Source: Streptomyces kurssanovii
GTDB taxonomy: Bacteria > Actinomycetota > Actinomycetes > Streptomycetales > Streptomycetaceae
Assembly (NCBI RefSeq): GCF_014649695.1
Contig: NZ_BMTN01000022.1
Location: 80,734 to 144,733 of the forward strand
Length of the DNA: 64,000 nucleotides
Reading direction: 5' to 3'
The notes below the pieces were generated by a model. The model was not told the origin of the DNA, searched no databases, and saw only the letters and a list, made by a program, of their open reading frames with translations. Position numbers and translations under genes: made by a program. Below, in pieces: positions 50,762 to 59,653 of the stretch; positions within the stretch are counted from its first letter, which is position 1, and each line of letters opens with the position of its first letter.

Positions 50762-51631
50762 CTATGCCCCGAGGACTTCGGCGACCGCGTCGAAGAAGCG
50801 TGTGTGCGCCGGGGCGCTGGGCGGGATCTCCGGGTTCCACGGCAGGAGCCGCGCCCGGGCCCGGAGTTCGTCCCAGTGCGGCGCGCCCCGCAACCGCTCG
50901 ACGGGGAAGGCGTTGGCCCGTACGTCCACCAGGACCACGTCCGGTTCCAGTCCGGCGGCGGCGGCCCAGTCGGTGGTGGACCAGTTGGCCCCGGCGCCCG
51001 CTTCCGGCTCGGCCAGGCCGACACCGCACGCCGACAGGGCCCGCAGATCGGACCAGGCGCCGGGCCTGGCGAGATGGACGCTGTCCTGCCCCGCCGGCGA
51101 CAGCGCCAGGACCCGCACCCCGGCCGCTTCCGCCGCGGCGGCGCCCAGCCGCGCCCGCGCCGCTTCGAGGCCGGCCGCGGCCGACGGCTCGGGCGCCGCG
51201 CCGAGGGAGAGCGCCAGAGCACCGAACCGCTCACGCACCTCGTCGAACGAACGTCCCTGGCCGACGTCGAGCACGACGACCGGGAGGCGCTCCTCCAGGT
51301 ACTTGGCCGTGTCCGGATCCAGGCCGTAGATCTGGTCGGAGCCGTACGTCACGGCCACCACCAGGTCCGGCCCGGTGGCCAGCACGGCGTCCGCGTCGAC
51401 ACCCGGGCCCGACCCGAGGTATCTCACTTCGGTCAGCGGCAGGTCGCCGGCCTTGGCCGGGTCGGGGCCCGCGCCGTCGTGGGCGGAGCCGAACACGCCC
51501 GCCGGCAGGAGCCCGTGGTCGAACAGCGCGGCGCCCGCCTGTATGTAGGTGACCGGCCGGGCCGGGGGGCGCGGTGCGGAAGCGAGCCGCCCGCGGTCGT
51601 CGAAGAATTCCCAGTGCGATTGTCGCGCCAT
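50762..51631 (-). CDS. Orphan binding-protein-fold protein without signal peptide
   Basis: A 289-residue protein related to metal-chelate/B12 substrate-binding proteins: ARPVTYIQAGAALFDHGLLP, DADAVLATGPDLVVAVTYGS, GLEPDVVLVDVRANAFPVE. The N-terminus MARQSHWEFFDDRGRLASA has no signal or lipobox, and no permease or ATPase gene is near. It is therefore probably cytoplasmic and not a normal transporter part; an intracellular ligand-binding role is inferred. An alternative start upstream that would add an export signal is not visible. Confidence 0.75.
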   Translation of the reverse strand: MARQSHWEFFDDRGRLASAPRPPARPVTYIQAGAALFDHGLLPAGVFGSAHDGAGPDPAKAGDLPLTEVRYLGSGPGVDADAVLATGPDLVVAVTYGSDQIYGLDPDTAKYLEERLPVVVLDVGQGRSFDEVRERFGALALSLGAAPEPSAAAGLEAARARLGAAAAEAAGVRVLALSPAGQDSVHLARPGAWSDLRALSACGVGLAEPEAGAGANWSTTDWAAAAGLEPDVVLVDVRANAFPVERLRGAPHWDELRARARLLPWNPEIPPSAPAHTRFFDAVAEVLGA

Positions 51632-51761
51632 GCGGCCAAGCCCCCCACTTCGAGCGGTCGTTCGGTGGTGTCGCTCCGGTCATCGACGTGTGACTGCCCC
51701 ACCGCCCACCGCCTCACGCCTCACGGACAGCACTGTTTCGACTCCCCGGGGCCGTGGGCGG

Positions 51762-52877
51762 TCAGCGCGGCGCGGCGGCGGGCAGGGACACCTCGAAGCG
51801 GCAGCCGCCGCTCACGTTGCTCACCTCCGCGCGGCCCGCGTGCGCCTCGACGATCCCGCGGACGATGGCCAGTCCAAGACCCGCACCTGCCGGCGGCGTA
51901 CGGGCCTGGGAGCCTCGCCAGCCCGTGTCGAACACGCGGGGCAGATCCTCCTCGGGGATGCCGCCGCAGCCGTCGGTGACGGAGACGACCACCCGGTCCT
52001 CGCGCCGTTCCGCGGCGACGGCGACCGTGCCGTCGGCAGGGGTCCGGTGGATGGCGTTCACCAGCAGATTGGCCAGGACCCGGGTCATCTCCTTGCCGTC
52101 CACCTCGACCGGGACCGGCTCGACGCCGTCACCGACCAGCCGCACCCCGTGCTCACGGGCCAGCGGGTCGGCGCCCGCGAGAGCCTCCCCGACCAGGTCG
52201 TAGAGCGACATGCGGGTCGGGGTCAGCGCGAGCGCGCCCGCGTGGATGCGGGACAGCTCGAAGAGGTCGCCGACCATCGAGTTGAGCCGGTCGACCTCGG
52301 TACGGATCTGGCGGAAGTAGCGGTCGGGGTCCTGGACGACACCGTCCTCCAGCGCCTCCGACATGGCCCGCAGGCCGGCGAGCGGGGTGCGCAGATCGTG
52401 GGAGATCCAGGCGACGAGCTCACGCCGGGACGTCTCGAGGGCGCGTTCCCGTTCCCGGGACTCGGCGAGCCGGTCGCTGGTGGCCGCCAGTTCCCTGCTG
52501 AGCGCCTCCAGTTCCGCCGTGGAGGGGATGCCGGGCGCCGCGAAGGAACCGCCGTCCCCGAACGACCGGGCAGCCAGGGCCAGTTCGCGGCTGCGTGCGA
52601 CGACCCACCTGCCGAGCAGCAGGGCCGTCGCCAGGGAGACCACGGCCGCCATCGCCACGACCATGGTGACCACGGTCAGGTCGTGCGGCGACAGGAACAT
52701 CGCCTGCGCGACCGCGAGGGTGCCCGCCAGCATGGCGGTGACGGTCACCGCCGCGACGACGGTCAGCGACACCGCGACGGAACGGTGCCGCAGCACCCGC
52801 AGCACGAGGGCGCCGACGATCCCGGCCGCGGCGGCGCCCATCAGGGCGTAGAACGCGATGAGCAGCATGTCCCGCAC
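51762..52877 (-). CDS. Two-component sensor histidine kinase
   Basis: A 371-residue membrane kinase. N-terminal helices LIAFYALMGAAAAGIVGALV, VSLTVVAAVTVTAMLAGTLA and VVTMVVAMAAVVSLATALLL have almost no external loop, so it may sense within the membrane. An HAMP-like linker is followed by the H-box AWISHDLRTPLAGLRAMSE, N-box RVLANLLVNAIHRTP, G1 VTDGCGGIPEEDL and G2 GAGLGLAIVRG. The GTG at 52877 starts 6 bp after the response-regulator stop. Signal unknown. Confidence 0.9.
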   Translation of the reverse strand: MRDMLLIAFYALMGAAAAGIVGALVLRVLRHRSVAVSLTVVAAVTVTAMLAGTLAVAQAMFLSPHDLTVVTMVVAMAAVVSLATALLLGRWVVARSRELALAARSFGDGGSFAAPGIPSTAELEALSRELAATSDRLAESRERERALETSRRELVAWISHDLRTPLAGLRAMSEALEDGVVQDPDRYFRQIRTEVDRLNSMVGDLFELSRIHAGALALTPTRMSLYDLVGEALAGADPLAREHGVRLVGDGVEPVPVEVDGKEMTRVLANLLVNAIHRTPADGTVAVAAERREDRVVVSVTDGCGGIPEEDLPRVFDTGWRGSQARTPPAGAGLGLAIVRGIVEAHAGRAEVSNVSGGCRFEVSLPAAAPR

Positions 52878-52882
52878 GGCGA

Positions 52883-53584
52883 TCAGCCCTCTTCCGGCGA
52901 ATCGAAGCGGTAACCGACTCCCCATACCGTCTGGATGAGCTTCGGCTGGGCCGGGTCGTCCTCGATCTTGCCGCGCAGGCGGCGGACATGGACGGTCACG
53001 GTCGACAGGTCGCCGAACTCCCAGCCCCACACGTCCTGCATCAGCCGCTCACGGCCGATCGCCTTGCCCGGGTGCCGCATGAGGTGGGCCAGCAGGTCGA
53101 ACTCCCTGAGCGTCAGTGCCAGTTCGTGCCCGTCCTTCGTCGCGCGCCGGGCGCCCGGGTCCAGCACGATGCCCGCCGCGGCAAGCTCGGGCCCGGCGCG
53201 CCGCTCGCCCGCTCCCCCGCCGCCCCTGCGCAGCACCGACTCGACCCGCAGCACCAGCTCCCGCGGGCTGAACGGCTTGGTCACGTAGTCGTCCGCACCC
53301 ACCTCGAGGCCCAGGATGCGGTCGTCCTCGTCACCGCGCGCCGTGAGCATGATCACCGGCACGGAGGCATGCTCACCGGCTCGCAGCCGGCGGCACACCT
53401 CCAGGCCGTCCATGCCCGGCAGCATCAGGTCCAGCACGACCAGGTCGGGACGCCGCCCGGCCGCGAGGCGCAGCGCCTGCGGCCCGTCGGCGGCGCGGTC
53501 CACGGCGAAACCCGCGCGCTCCAGGTACCCGGTGACGACCTCCGCGACCGTCGGGTCGTCGTCCACGACCAGAATGCTCTGCAT
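52883..53584 (-). CDS. OmpR-family response regulator
   Basis: A 233-residue regulator. Receiver domain: acidic pocket ILVVDDDPTVAEV, phospho-acceptor Asp in VVLDLMLPGMDG (about residue 50), Thr in IMLTARGDE and Lys in DDYVTKPFSP. A Gly-rich linker precedes the winged helix (LTLREFDLLAHLMRHPGKAI; STVTVHVRRLRGKIEDD; TVWGVGYRF). Cotranscribed with the kinase. No obvious target besides itself is adjacent. Confidence 0.92.
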   Translation of the reverse strand: MQSILVVDDDPTVAEVVTGYLERAGFAVDRAADGPQALRLAAGRRPDLVVLDLMLPGMDGLEVCRRLRAGEHASVPVIMLTARGDEDDRILGLEVGADDYVTKPFSPRELVLRVESVLRRGGGGAGERRAGPELAAAGIVLDPGARRATKDGHELALTLREFDLLAHLMRHPGKAIGRERLMQDVWGWEFGDLSTVTVHVRRLRGKIEDDPAQPKLIQTVWGVGYRFDSPEEG

Positions 53585-53694
53585 AGAGCCAGTGTCCTCG
53601 CCCGCCGGGACGTCCCACCGGCCGGGCCGCCTTACGAAACCGTGACGTCCGATTCGTTCAAGACCACCGGCCCGCCCCGCCCTACGTTGGTGGC

Positions 53695-54087
53695 ATGACT
53701 CCACGATTCGACGCGATCGGCCTGGTCGTCGGCGACATGGCCGCCTCACTCGCCTTCTACCGCCGTCTCGGTCTCGACATCCCCGCGGAGGCGGACTCCG
53801 CGCCGCACGCGGAGGCCGTACTGCCCGGAGGGCTGCGCCTGATGTGGGACACCGAGGAGACGGTCCGCTCCTTCGACCCCGACTGGACCCGCCCCACCGG
53901 CGGCGAACGCATGGCGCCGGCGTTCCTCTGCGACAGCCCCGCCGAGGTCGACGCCCTGTACGACGACCTCGTCGCCGCCGGCTACCGGGGCCACCTCAAG
54001 CCCTCGGACGCCGTCTGGGGCCAGCGTTACGCGGTCGTCCTCGACCCCGACGGCCTCGGCGTCTCGCTCTTCGCCAGCGCCTCGTAG
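53695..54087 (+). CDS. VOC (glyoxalase/bleomycin-resistance-like) protein
   Basis: A 130-residue single-module vicinal oxygen chelate protein: FDAIGLVVGDMAASLAFYRR at the start, AEAVLPGGLRLMWDTEETVR, and the C-terminal WGQRYAVVLDPDGLGVSLFA. The first metal His is replaced, so it may be a metal-free binding protein rather than an enzyme. Its end overlaps the convergent AraC gene by 61 bp. Confidence 0.82.
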   Translation: MTPRFDAIGLVVGDMAASLAFYRRLGLDIPAEADSAPHAEAVLPGGLRLMWDTEETVRSFDPDWTRPTGGERMAPAFLCDSPAEVDALYDDLVAAGYRGHLKPSDAVWGQRYAVVLDPDGLGVSLFASAS

Positions 54088-54740
54088 GCGCCCAGCGTGA
54101 TCCCGGCCAGCGCGCGCATCTCCCGGGCGAGGTGCGCCTGGTCGGCGCAGCCGGCGAGGTGCGCGGCGTCCCCGTACGGGACGCCGCGGCGCACCAGCGT
54201 CAGGGCGCGCTGCAGCCGCAGGATGCGGGCCAGGGTCTTGGGGCCGTAGCCGAAGGCGTCCAGCGACCGCCGGTGCAGCTGCCGGGCGCCGATCCCGGCC
54301 GCGTCGGCGGCGCCGGTGACCGTGCCGCCGGCGTCCAGGTGCCGTACGACGGCCCCGAGCAGCGGGTCCGTCGGCACGGCATGCTCCAGGGCGACGGCCT
54401 CCAGCTCCGCCGCCTCGTCGGGGGCCTCGCCGATCCGCTCGGCGAGCCTGCGCGCGTCCGCGTCGCCCCACAGGTCCGCGAGCTCCACCCGCCGGTCCCG
54501 CAGTTCGTGCGCCGGCACACCCAGCACGGCGGGGGCGCTCCCCGGCGCGAACCGCACTCCGGCCCAGGTCCCGCCCGCGCCGGGAGTGTGCGCGTGCGTG
54601 TCGGGCCCTGCGACGAGCAGCCGCCCCTTTGACCACAGCAGATCCATACAGCCGTCGGGCAGCACGGGGCCCGCACCGGGGCCGGCACTCCGCGTCCACA
54701 CGACGGCCCCGGCGACGACCGAGGCGCGCTCCGCGTACAT
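54027..54740 (-). CDS. AraC-family transcriptional regulator
   Basis: A 237-residue regulator. N-terminal effector part (ASVVAGAVVWTRSAGPGAGP; LPDGCMDLLWSKGRLLVAGP) is of the DUF6597-like type in which the Pro-Asp-Gly-Cys/Met turn is common. The C-terminal AraC domain is GAADAAGIGARQLHRRSLDA, FGYGPKTLARILRLQRALTL and AHLAGCADQAHLAREMRALA. Short C-terminal tail. Convergent overlap with the VOC gene, often its neighbour in other Streptomyces, suggests co-function. Confidence 0.85.
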   Translation of the reverse strand: MYAERASVVAGAVVWTRSAGPGAGPVLPDGCMDLLWSKGRLLVAGPDTHAHTPGAGGTWAGVRFAPGSAPAVLGVPAHELRDRRVELADLWGDADARRLAERIGEAPDEAAELEAVALEHAVPTDPLLGAVVRHLDAGGTVTGAADAAGIGARQLHRRSLDAFGYGPKTLARILRLQRALTLVRRGVPYGDAAHLAGCADQAHLAREMRALAGITLGAYEALAKSETPRPSGSRTTA

Positions 54741-54837
54741 ACCTCCGAGGCTATGCCCCCTGCGGGGGCCGACGTCCCCTTCCGAGGGGCGGGGGCCGGC
54801 GCAGGCTGACGCCCCTCCGCGTGCCGCTGCGCGGTGC

Positions 54838-54965
54838 CTTCCCCCACCCCGCCCCTTCCCGAAACCGGGGCAGGCCCCGGACCCGCACGGGGCTGGCTCC
54901 CCCGGCCCCCTCCCCGGGAGGGGAGAAGGTTTGGCGGGGGCTGACGCCCCCGCACCCCCAGGACG
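54838..54965. repeat. Streptomyces GC-rich interspersed intergenic repeat, copy 2
   Basis: CCCCGCCCCTTCCCGAAAC followed by CGGGGCAGGCCCCGGACCC matches the block near 23.55 kb except for a few bases. It too is followed by a CCCCCTCCCC/GGGGAGGGG stem and a GGGGGCTGACGCCCC segment. The 419-bp gap it occupies (54741-55159) also holds short GGGCCACGCCCG repeats (55015-55135); no gene is seen. Confidence 0.65.
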
Positions 54966-55159
54966 GCAACTTCGCGCCGCAGGGGCGCAACGCCCCCGGA
55001 CCTGGCCACGCCCGAGAGCGCCACTCCCCCGGACCGGGCCACGCCCGCCAGGGACGACACGCCCCCCGCCGGGCCACGCCCGCCAGGGGCGACACCGCCC
55101 CCGACCGCGCCGGGCCGGACAGGGCACGGCCACGCCCGAGCGCGCAGCGCTCCAAGAAA

Positions 55160-56311
55160 CTAGTCGCGGCCCTCCCGGCCGTTCTCCTTCGTCGAGTGCA
55201 GCCGTGCCCGCACGTCGTCCACCGGCAGGAACTTGGACCAGCGCTCCGGGAATTCGGACGGCATGTCCCCGCCGCCCTCCTCGTCGTCCGCGTCGTCGTC
55301 CGCGTCGCCGTACATCTCCGCAGCGCGTGCCCGCGCCAGCAGCTGCGCCGCGTCGGCGGCACGCGCCCGCTCGTTCGCGGCGCGGGCCGCGGCCGTGGCG
55401 ACCGACGGCCAGACCCGGTCGATCGCGGCGTTGACGGCCGCGCCGACGAGGACGGCGAACGCGGAGATCCCCATCCACAGCAGGAAGGCGATGGGCGCGG
55501 CGAGTGAGCCGTAGATCGTGGGGCCTTCGACCTGGCTGGTGAGGTAGATGCGCAGCAGGAAGCTGCCGAGGATCCACATGCCGAGGGCCACGAGCGCGCC
55601 GGGGATGTCCTCGACCCAGGGGGACCGGACGGGCACGGACACGTGGTAGAGCGTGGTGAGGAAGGCGATGGAGAGCAGGATGACGACGGGCCAGTAGAGG
55701 AGCCGGACGACTTCCGTCCCCCAGGGCATGAGTTCGACGACCCGGTCGGGGCCGACGACGGCGAGCGGCAGTACGACCGCGCCGATCAGCAGGGCGACGA
55801 TGTACAGCAGGAACGCCAGCAGCCTGGTGGCGACGATGCCGCGGTGACCGTCGAGCCCGTACATGACGGTGATGGTGTCGATGAAGACGTTGACGGCCCG
55901 CGACCCGGACCACAGGGCGATCGCGAAGCCGATGGAGATGAGGTCGGGCCGGCCGCCGTGGGTGACGTCCTCGAGGAGGGGTTTGGCGATGTCGTTGACG
56001 CCGCGGTCGGACAGGACGGTGCCGACGGCGGTGAGGATGTTCTCCTCGATGGAGGCGACGGTGGTGGTGTTGGTCCAGTCGTCGATGTAGCCGAGGAGGC
56101 CGATCAGCCCGAGCATCAGCGGCGGGACGGACAGCAGTGTGAAGAACGCCGCCTCGGCCGCCAGGCCGAGGATGCGGTACTCGATGCACGAATTGACGGT
56201 GTCTTTCAGCAGCAGCCAGGCCATCTTCCGCTTCGAGACGTTGCGGTAGAGGACTCGGGCCCGGTGGAGCCGGCCCGACGGCCGCTCGGGTGTTTCGTTT
56301 GCTGCCTGCAC
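55160..56311 (-). CDS. YihY/BrkB-family membrane protein
   Basis: A 383-residue protein with six main helices, for example GLAAEAAFFTLLSVPPLMLG, GFAIALWSGSRAVNVFIDTI, LLAFLLYIVALLIGAVVLPL and APIAFLLWMGISAFAVLVGA, the YihY pattern. A charged C-terminal tail of about 90 residues includes an acidic run (DADDDADDEEGGGD). The GTG at 56311 gives the expected N-terminus QAANETPERPSGRLHRARVL, but AAGGAG directly abuts it; the ATG at 56223 is an alternative. Function of the family is unsettled. Confidence 0.82.
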   Translation of the reverse strand: MQAANETPERPSGRLHRARVLYRNVSKRKMAWLLLKDTVNSCIEYRILGLAAEAAFFTLLSVPPLMLGLIGLLGYIDDWTNTTTVASIEENILTAVGTVLSDRGVNDIAKPLLEDVTHGGRPDLISIGFAIALWSGSRAVNVFIDTITVMYGLDGHRGIVATRLLAFLLYIVALLIGAVVLPLAVVGPDRVVELMPWGTEVVRLLYWPVVILLSIAFLTTLYHVSVPVRSPWVEDIPGALVALGMWILGSFLLRIYLTSQVEGPTIYGSLAAPIAFLLWMGISAFAVLVGAAVNAAIDRVWPSVATAAARAANERARAADAAQLLARARAAEMYGDADDDADDEEGGGDMPSEFPERWSKFLPVDDVRARLHSTKENGREGRD

Positions 56312-56328
56312 CTCCTTACCGTATCGGC

Positions 56329-57978
56329 ATGGCAGCCAGCACCCACACAGTGACCAACCAGCCTCCGCCCCTGGTGGGGCACGACGTGTTCGCCGCCGAC
56401 CGTGCCCTCGTGGAGGCGGTCGACCGGCATGTGGCGGCGGAGGCCGGTGACGCGGCGCGCGACGAGCTCTCCGGGCTCGGACGGGCGGCGGGCTCGGCGG
56501 AGGCCCATGAGTGGGGGGCGCAGGCGGACCGGTATCCGCCGAGGCTGCGGACGCACGACCGGTACGGGCACCGGATCGACGAGGTGGAGTTCCATCCGGC
56601 CTGGCACCGGCTGCTGGACCGCGCCGTCTCCGCGGGTCTGGTGAGTGCCTGGGGCAGACCGGGCGGACATGTCCGCCGGGCGGCCGGATTCCTGGTGTGG
56701 ACGCAGGTGGAGGCGGGCCACGGCTGCCCGCTGTCGATGACGCACGCCTCGGTGCCGGCGCTGCGTACCGATCCGGAGCTGGCCGCCGAGTGGGAGCCGC
56801 GGCTGACGTCGACCGTGTACGAGGAGGGGCTGCGTCCGGCATCGCTGAAGCGCGGGGTCCTGCTGGGGATGGCCATGACGGAGAAGCAGGGCGGCAGTGA
56901 CGTGCGGACGAACACGACGCGTGCCGAGCCGCTGGCTCGGGACGGGGAGTACGTCCTCACCGGGCACAAGTGGTTCTGTTCGGCTCCGATGAGCGACGGT
57001 TTCCTGGTGCTGGCGCAGGTGGCCCCGGCCACCGGACGGGGCGGGCCGACCTGTTTCCTGGTGCCCCGGGTGCTGGAGGACGGCAGCCGGAACGTCTTCC
57101 GGATCCAGCGGCTGAAGGACAAGCTCGGCAACCGGTCCAACGCCTCGGCCGAGGTCGAGTTCGACGGGACGTGGGCGCGGCGGGTCGGCGAGGAGGGTCG
57201 GGGGGTGCGCACCATCATCGGGATGGTGGCGGCGACCCGTCTGGACTGTGTCCTCGGTTCGGCCGCGTTGATGCGGCAGGCGGTGGCGCAGGCGATCCAT
57301 CACACGGCGTACCGGAGCGCGTTCGGCGGGCTGCTGATCGACAAGCCGCTGATGCGCAACGTGCTGGCCGATCTGGCTCTGGAGTCGGAGGCGGCGACGA
57401 CGCTGGGGATGCGGCTGGCGGCGGCGTACGACGCGGACACGGAGCAGGAGCGGGCGTTCCTTCGGCTGGCGGTCCCCGCGGCGAAGTTCTGGGTCGCGAA
57501 GCGGTGCACACCGGTGGTCGTGGAGGCGCTGGAGTGTCTGGGCGGCAACGGCTATGTGGAGGAGTCGGGCATGCCGCGGCTGCTGCGCGAGTCGCCGCTG
57601 AACTCGATCTGGGAGGGGTCGGGCAATGTGCAGGCGCTCGATGTGCTGCGTGCGCTGCAGAGGGAGCCGTCGGCCCTGAACGCCTTCCTCCAGGAGGTGG
57701 GCAAGGCGCGTGGCGCGGACCACCGGCTGGACGGGGCGATCAAGGGCCTGCTGACGGAGCTGGCGGATCTGGACGGCATCGAGGCGCGGGCGCGCCGGCT
57801 GGTGGAGCGGATGGCGCTGGTGCTGCAGGGGTCGCTGCTGGTGCGGTGGGCCCCGCCGGAGGTGTCGGACGCGTTCTGCGCGTCGCGTCTGGGCGGCGAC
57901 GGCGGGTCGGTGTTCGGCACGCTTCCCCACACGCTGGACCTGGCCTCGATCGTGGAGCGTGCCCGCGCGGTGGCGTGA
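56329..57978 (+). CDS. aidB: AidB-like acyl-CoA dehydrogenase family protein
   Basis: A 549-residue flavoprotein of the AidB branch, longer than ordinary acyl-CoA dehydrogenases. N-terminal FAADRALVEAVDRHVAAEAG, flavin region GVLLGMAMTEKQGGSDVRTN and YVLTGHKWFCSAPMSDGFLV, then RIQRLKDKLGNRSNASAEVE and the C-terminal VVEALECLGGNGYVEESGMP. AidB is linked to the alkylation response; physiological substrate is unclear. Divergent from YihY with 17 bp between the starts, so promoters overlap. Confidence 0.88.
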   Translation: MAASTHTVTNQPPPLVGHDVFAADRALVEAVDRHVAAEAGDAARDELSGLGRAAGSAEAHEWGAQADRYPPRLRTHDRYGHRIDEVEFHPAWHRLLDRAVSAGLVSAWGRPGGHVRRAAGFLVWTQVEAGHGCPLSMTHASVPALRTDPELAAEWEPRLTSTVYEEGLRPASLKRGVLLGMAMTEKQGGSDVRTNTTRAEPLARDGEYVLTGHKWFCSAPMSDGFLVLAQVAPATGRGGPTCFLVPRVLEDGSRNVFRIQRLKDKLGNRSNASAEVEFDGTWARRVGEEGRGVRTIIGMVAATRLDCVLGSAALMRQAVAQAIHHTAYRSAFGGLLIDKPLMRNVLADLALESEAATTLGMRLAAAYDADTEQERAFLRLAVPAAKFWVAKRCTPVVVEALECLGGNGYVEESGMPRLLRESPLNSIWEGSGNVQALDVLRALQREPSALNAFLQEVGKARGADHRLDGAIKGLLTELADLDGIEARARRLVERMALVLQGSLLVRWAPPEVSDAFCASRLGGDGGSVFGTLPHTLDLASIVERARAVA

Positions 57979-58068
57979 GCGCCGGGCCCGTGCGTTGGTG
58001 TGGGTCCTGGGCCGCTCGCGGTGGCGTGAGCGCCGGGCCCGTGCCGTGGTGTGAGTCCTGGGCGGACC
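57967..58068. repeat. 51-bp tandem duplication across the aidB stop codon
   Basis: GCGGTGGCGTGAGCGCCGGG recurs exactly 51 bp later, and the following bases (CCCGTGC, GGTGTG, GTCCTGGGC) agree with few changes. The first copy contains the last codons and TGA of aidB, so the duplication has placed a second stop context downstream. Confidence 0.75.
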
Positions 58069-58113
58069 TCGCGTGCGGGCCACCGGGACGGACACCGGCC
58101 TGAGACACCGAAC

Positions 58114-58145
58114 GGGTGCGGGCCGCTGTGAGACGGCCCGCACCC
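58114..58145 (+). terminator. Terminator after aidB
   Basis: A perfect 12-bp stem, GGGTGCGGGCCG (58114-58125) with CGGCCCGCACCC (58134-58145), loop of 8, in the 381-bp gap before the GAF regulator. The rest of the gap has the regulator's promoter, including two GGTTGCA direct repeats near 58238-58257. Confidence 0.75.
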
Positions 58146-58359
58146 GCGACGGTTGACGGGTGGTGCTGCGCCGACACGGCACCACCCACACCGGCGAACC
58201 GGTGTTCCGTCACCTTCGTACACGCGCACGCCCCTTCGCGACGGTTGCAAAGGGTTGCATCCTTGTGTGGCATATCGCAGCGCACGGCGGCCGGGCGGGT
58301 GGAGGATCGGGACGGCCACCCCCGCACACCGGACGCCGGCGTCGCCGAGGAGGGACCCC

Positions 58360-59640
58360 GTGAAGAATGCATCGCTCGACCTGGCCGGACTCGCGGCCAT
58401 GGACACCGCTGAGGCCTTGCGGCTGCTGAAGGGCGTGCGGGACGCCGCCTTGTCCGGCCGCCGGCCGAAGGTCGGGCCCCGCGCGGACATCGACGAGTCG
58501 TGGCAGCGGATGCTGCGCAGGGGCCTGGACCCGGAGCGGGACCGCAGGGCCGGGCTGCTTCCGCTGGAGGAGCTGGAGCGGCGCAGGCTGGCCTCGCCGT
58601 TGCTGGAGGTGCTGCCGGTGCTGCGTGAGGGGCTGGTCGCCCTGGCGGAGGGTGCTCAGCACATCATGGTCGTCGCGGACGCCGAGGGCAGGCTGCTGTG
58701 GCGGGAGGGCAGCGCGGCGGTCCTCCGCAAGGGCGATTCGCACGGTTTCGTGGTGGGCGCCGACTGGAAGGAGGAGCTGGTCGGCACGAACGGTGTCGGT
58801 ACTCCTCTGGTGTCCCGGCGTCCTGTGCAGGTGCACTCCGCCGAGCATTTCGTCTCCACGCACCACACGTGGACGTGCGCGGGGGCGCCGATCACCGACC
58901 CGCGGGACGGGAGGCTGATCGGTGTCGTCGACGTCAGCGGTCCGCTGGCGACGATGCATCCGGCGACGCTGGCGCTGGTCACGTCGGTGGCCCGCCTGGC
59001 GGAGGCCGAGCTGCGCAATCGCCACCACGAGGCGCTCGACCGGCTGCGCAGTGTCGCCTCGCCGCTGCTGGGGCGGTTGGGCGGCCGGGCGGTGGCGGTG
59101 GACGCGAACGGCTGGCCGGCGGCGGTGACGGGCATGGCGCCGCCGGGACGGCTGCCGCTGCCGAGGTCGGTCAGGGCCGGCCGGCTCTGGCTGCCGTCGC
59201 TCGGCCTGTGCACGTTCGAGCCGCTGCCCGGCGGCTGGCTGGTACGTCTCGACGAGGCGTCTCCCGAGCCTGCGGAGCAGGGCCGGGTGGTGCTGGACCT
59301 GAGCAGGCCGCGGCGGCCCTGTGTCACCGTCACGGGCGCCTCGGGAAGCTGGTCGCACGAGCTCAGTCCCCGCCATGCCGAGCTGCTGTACGTCCTGGCG
59401 CGGTACCGCGACGGGCGGTCGGCGGCGCAGCTGGCGCAGGACCTCTTCGAGGATCCGTCGCGGACGGTGACCGTGCGGGCGGAGATGTCCCGGCTGCGGC
59501 GGCATCTCGCGCAGGTCCTGGCCCACCGGCCGTACCGCTTCGCGGAGGAGGTCGAGGTGGAGCTGGTGCTGCCCGAGCGGCCGGCGGACCTGCTGCCGCA
59601 CTCGAGCGCCCCGGCCGTGCGTCGGGGGCGGCTGCCGTGA
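58360..59640 (+). CDS. GAF-domain transcriptional regulator
   Basis: A 426-residue protein; the GTG at 58360 has GAGGAGGGA upstream. N-terminal helical part with the family's IDESWQRMLRRGLDPERD, then a GAF domain (IMVVADAEGRLLWREGSAAV; FVVGADWKEELVGTNGVGTP; CAGAPITDPRDGRLIGVVDV). A C-terminal winged helix-like region is HAELLYVLARYRDGRSAAQL with VTVRAEMSRLRRHLAQVL. No sigma-54 AAA domain. Such proteins commonly regulate aldehyde/alcohol dehydrogenase genes in Streptomyces; no target is adjacent. Confidence 0.82.
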   Translation: MKNASLDLAGLAAMDTAEALRLLKGVRDAALSGRRPKVGPRADIDESWQRMLRRGLDPERDRRAGLLPLEELERRRLASPLLEVLPVLREGLVALAEGAQHIMVVADAEGRLLWREGSAAVLRKGDSHGFVVGADWKEELVGTNGVGTPLVSRRPVQVHSAEHFVSTHHTWTCAGAPITDPRDGRLIGVVDVSGPLATMHPATLALVTSVARLAEAELRNRHHEALDRLRSVASPLLGRLGGRAVAVDANGWPAAVTGMAPPGRLPLPRSVRAGRLWLPSLGLCTFEPLPGGWLVRLDEASPEPAEQGRVVLDLSRPRRPCVTVTGASGSWSHELSPRHAELLYVLARYRDGRSAAQLAQDLFEDPSRTVTVRAEMSRLRRHLAQVLAHRPYRFAEEVEVELVLPERPADLLPHSSAPAVRRGRLP

Positions 59641-59653
59641 TTCCCTGTCGCGC

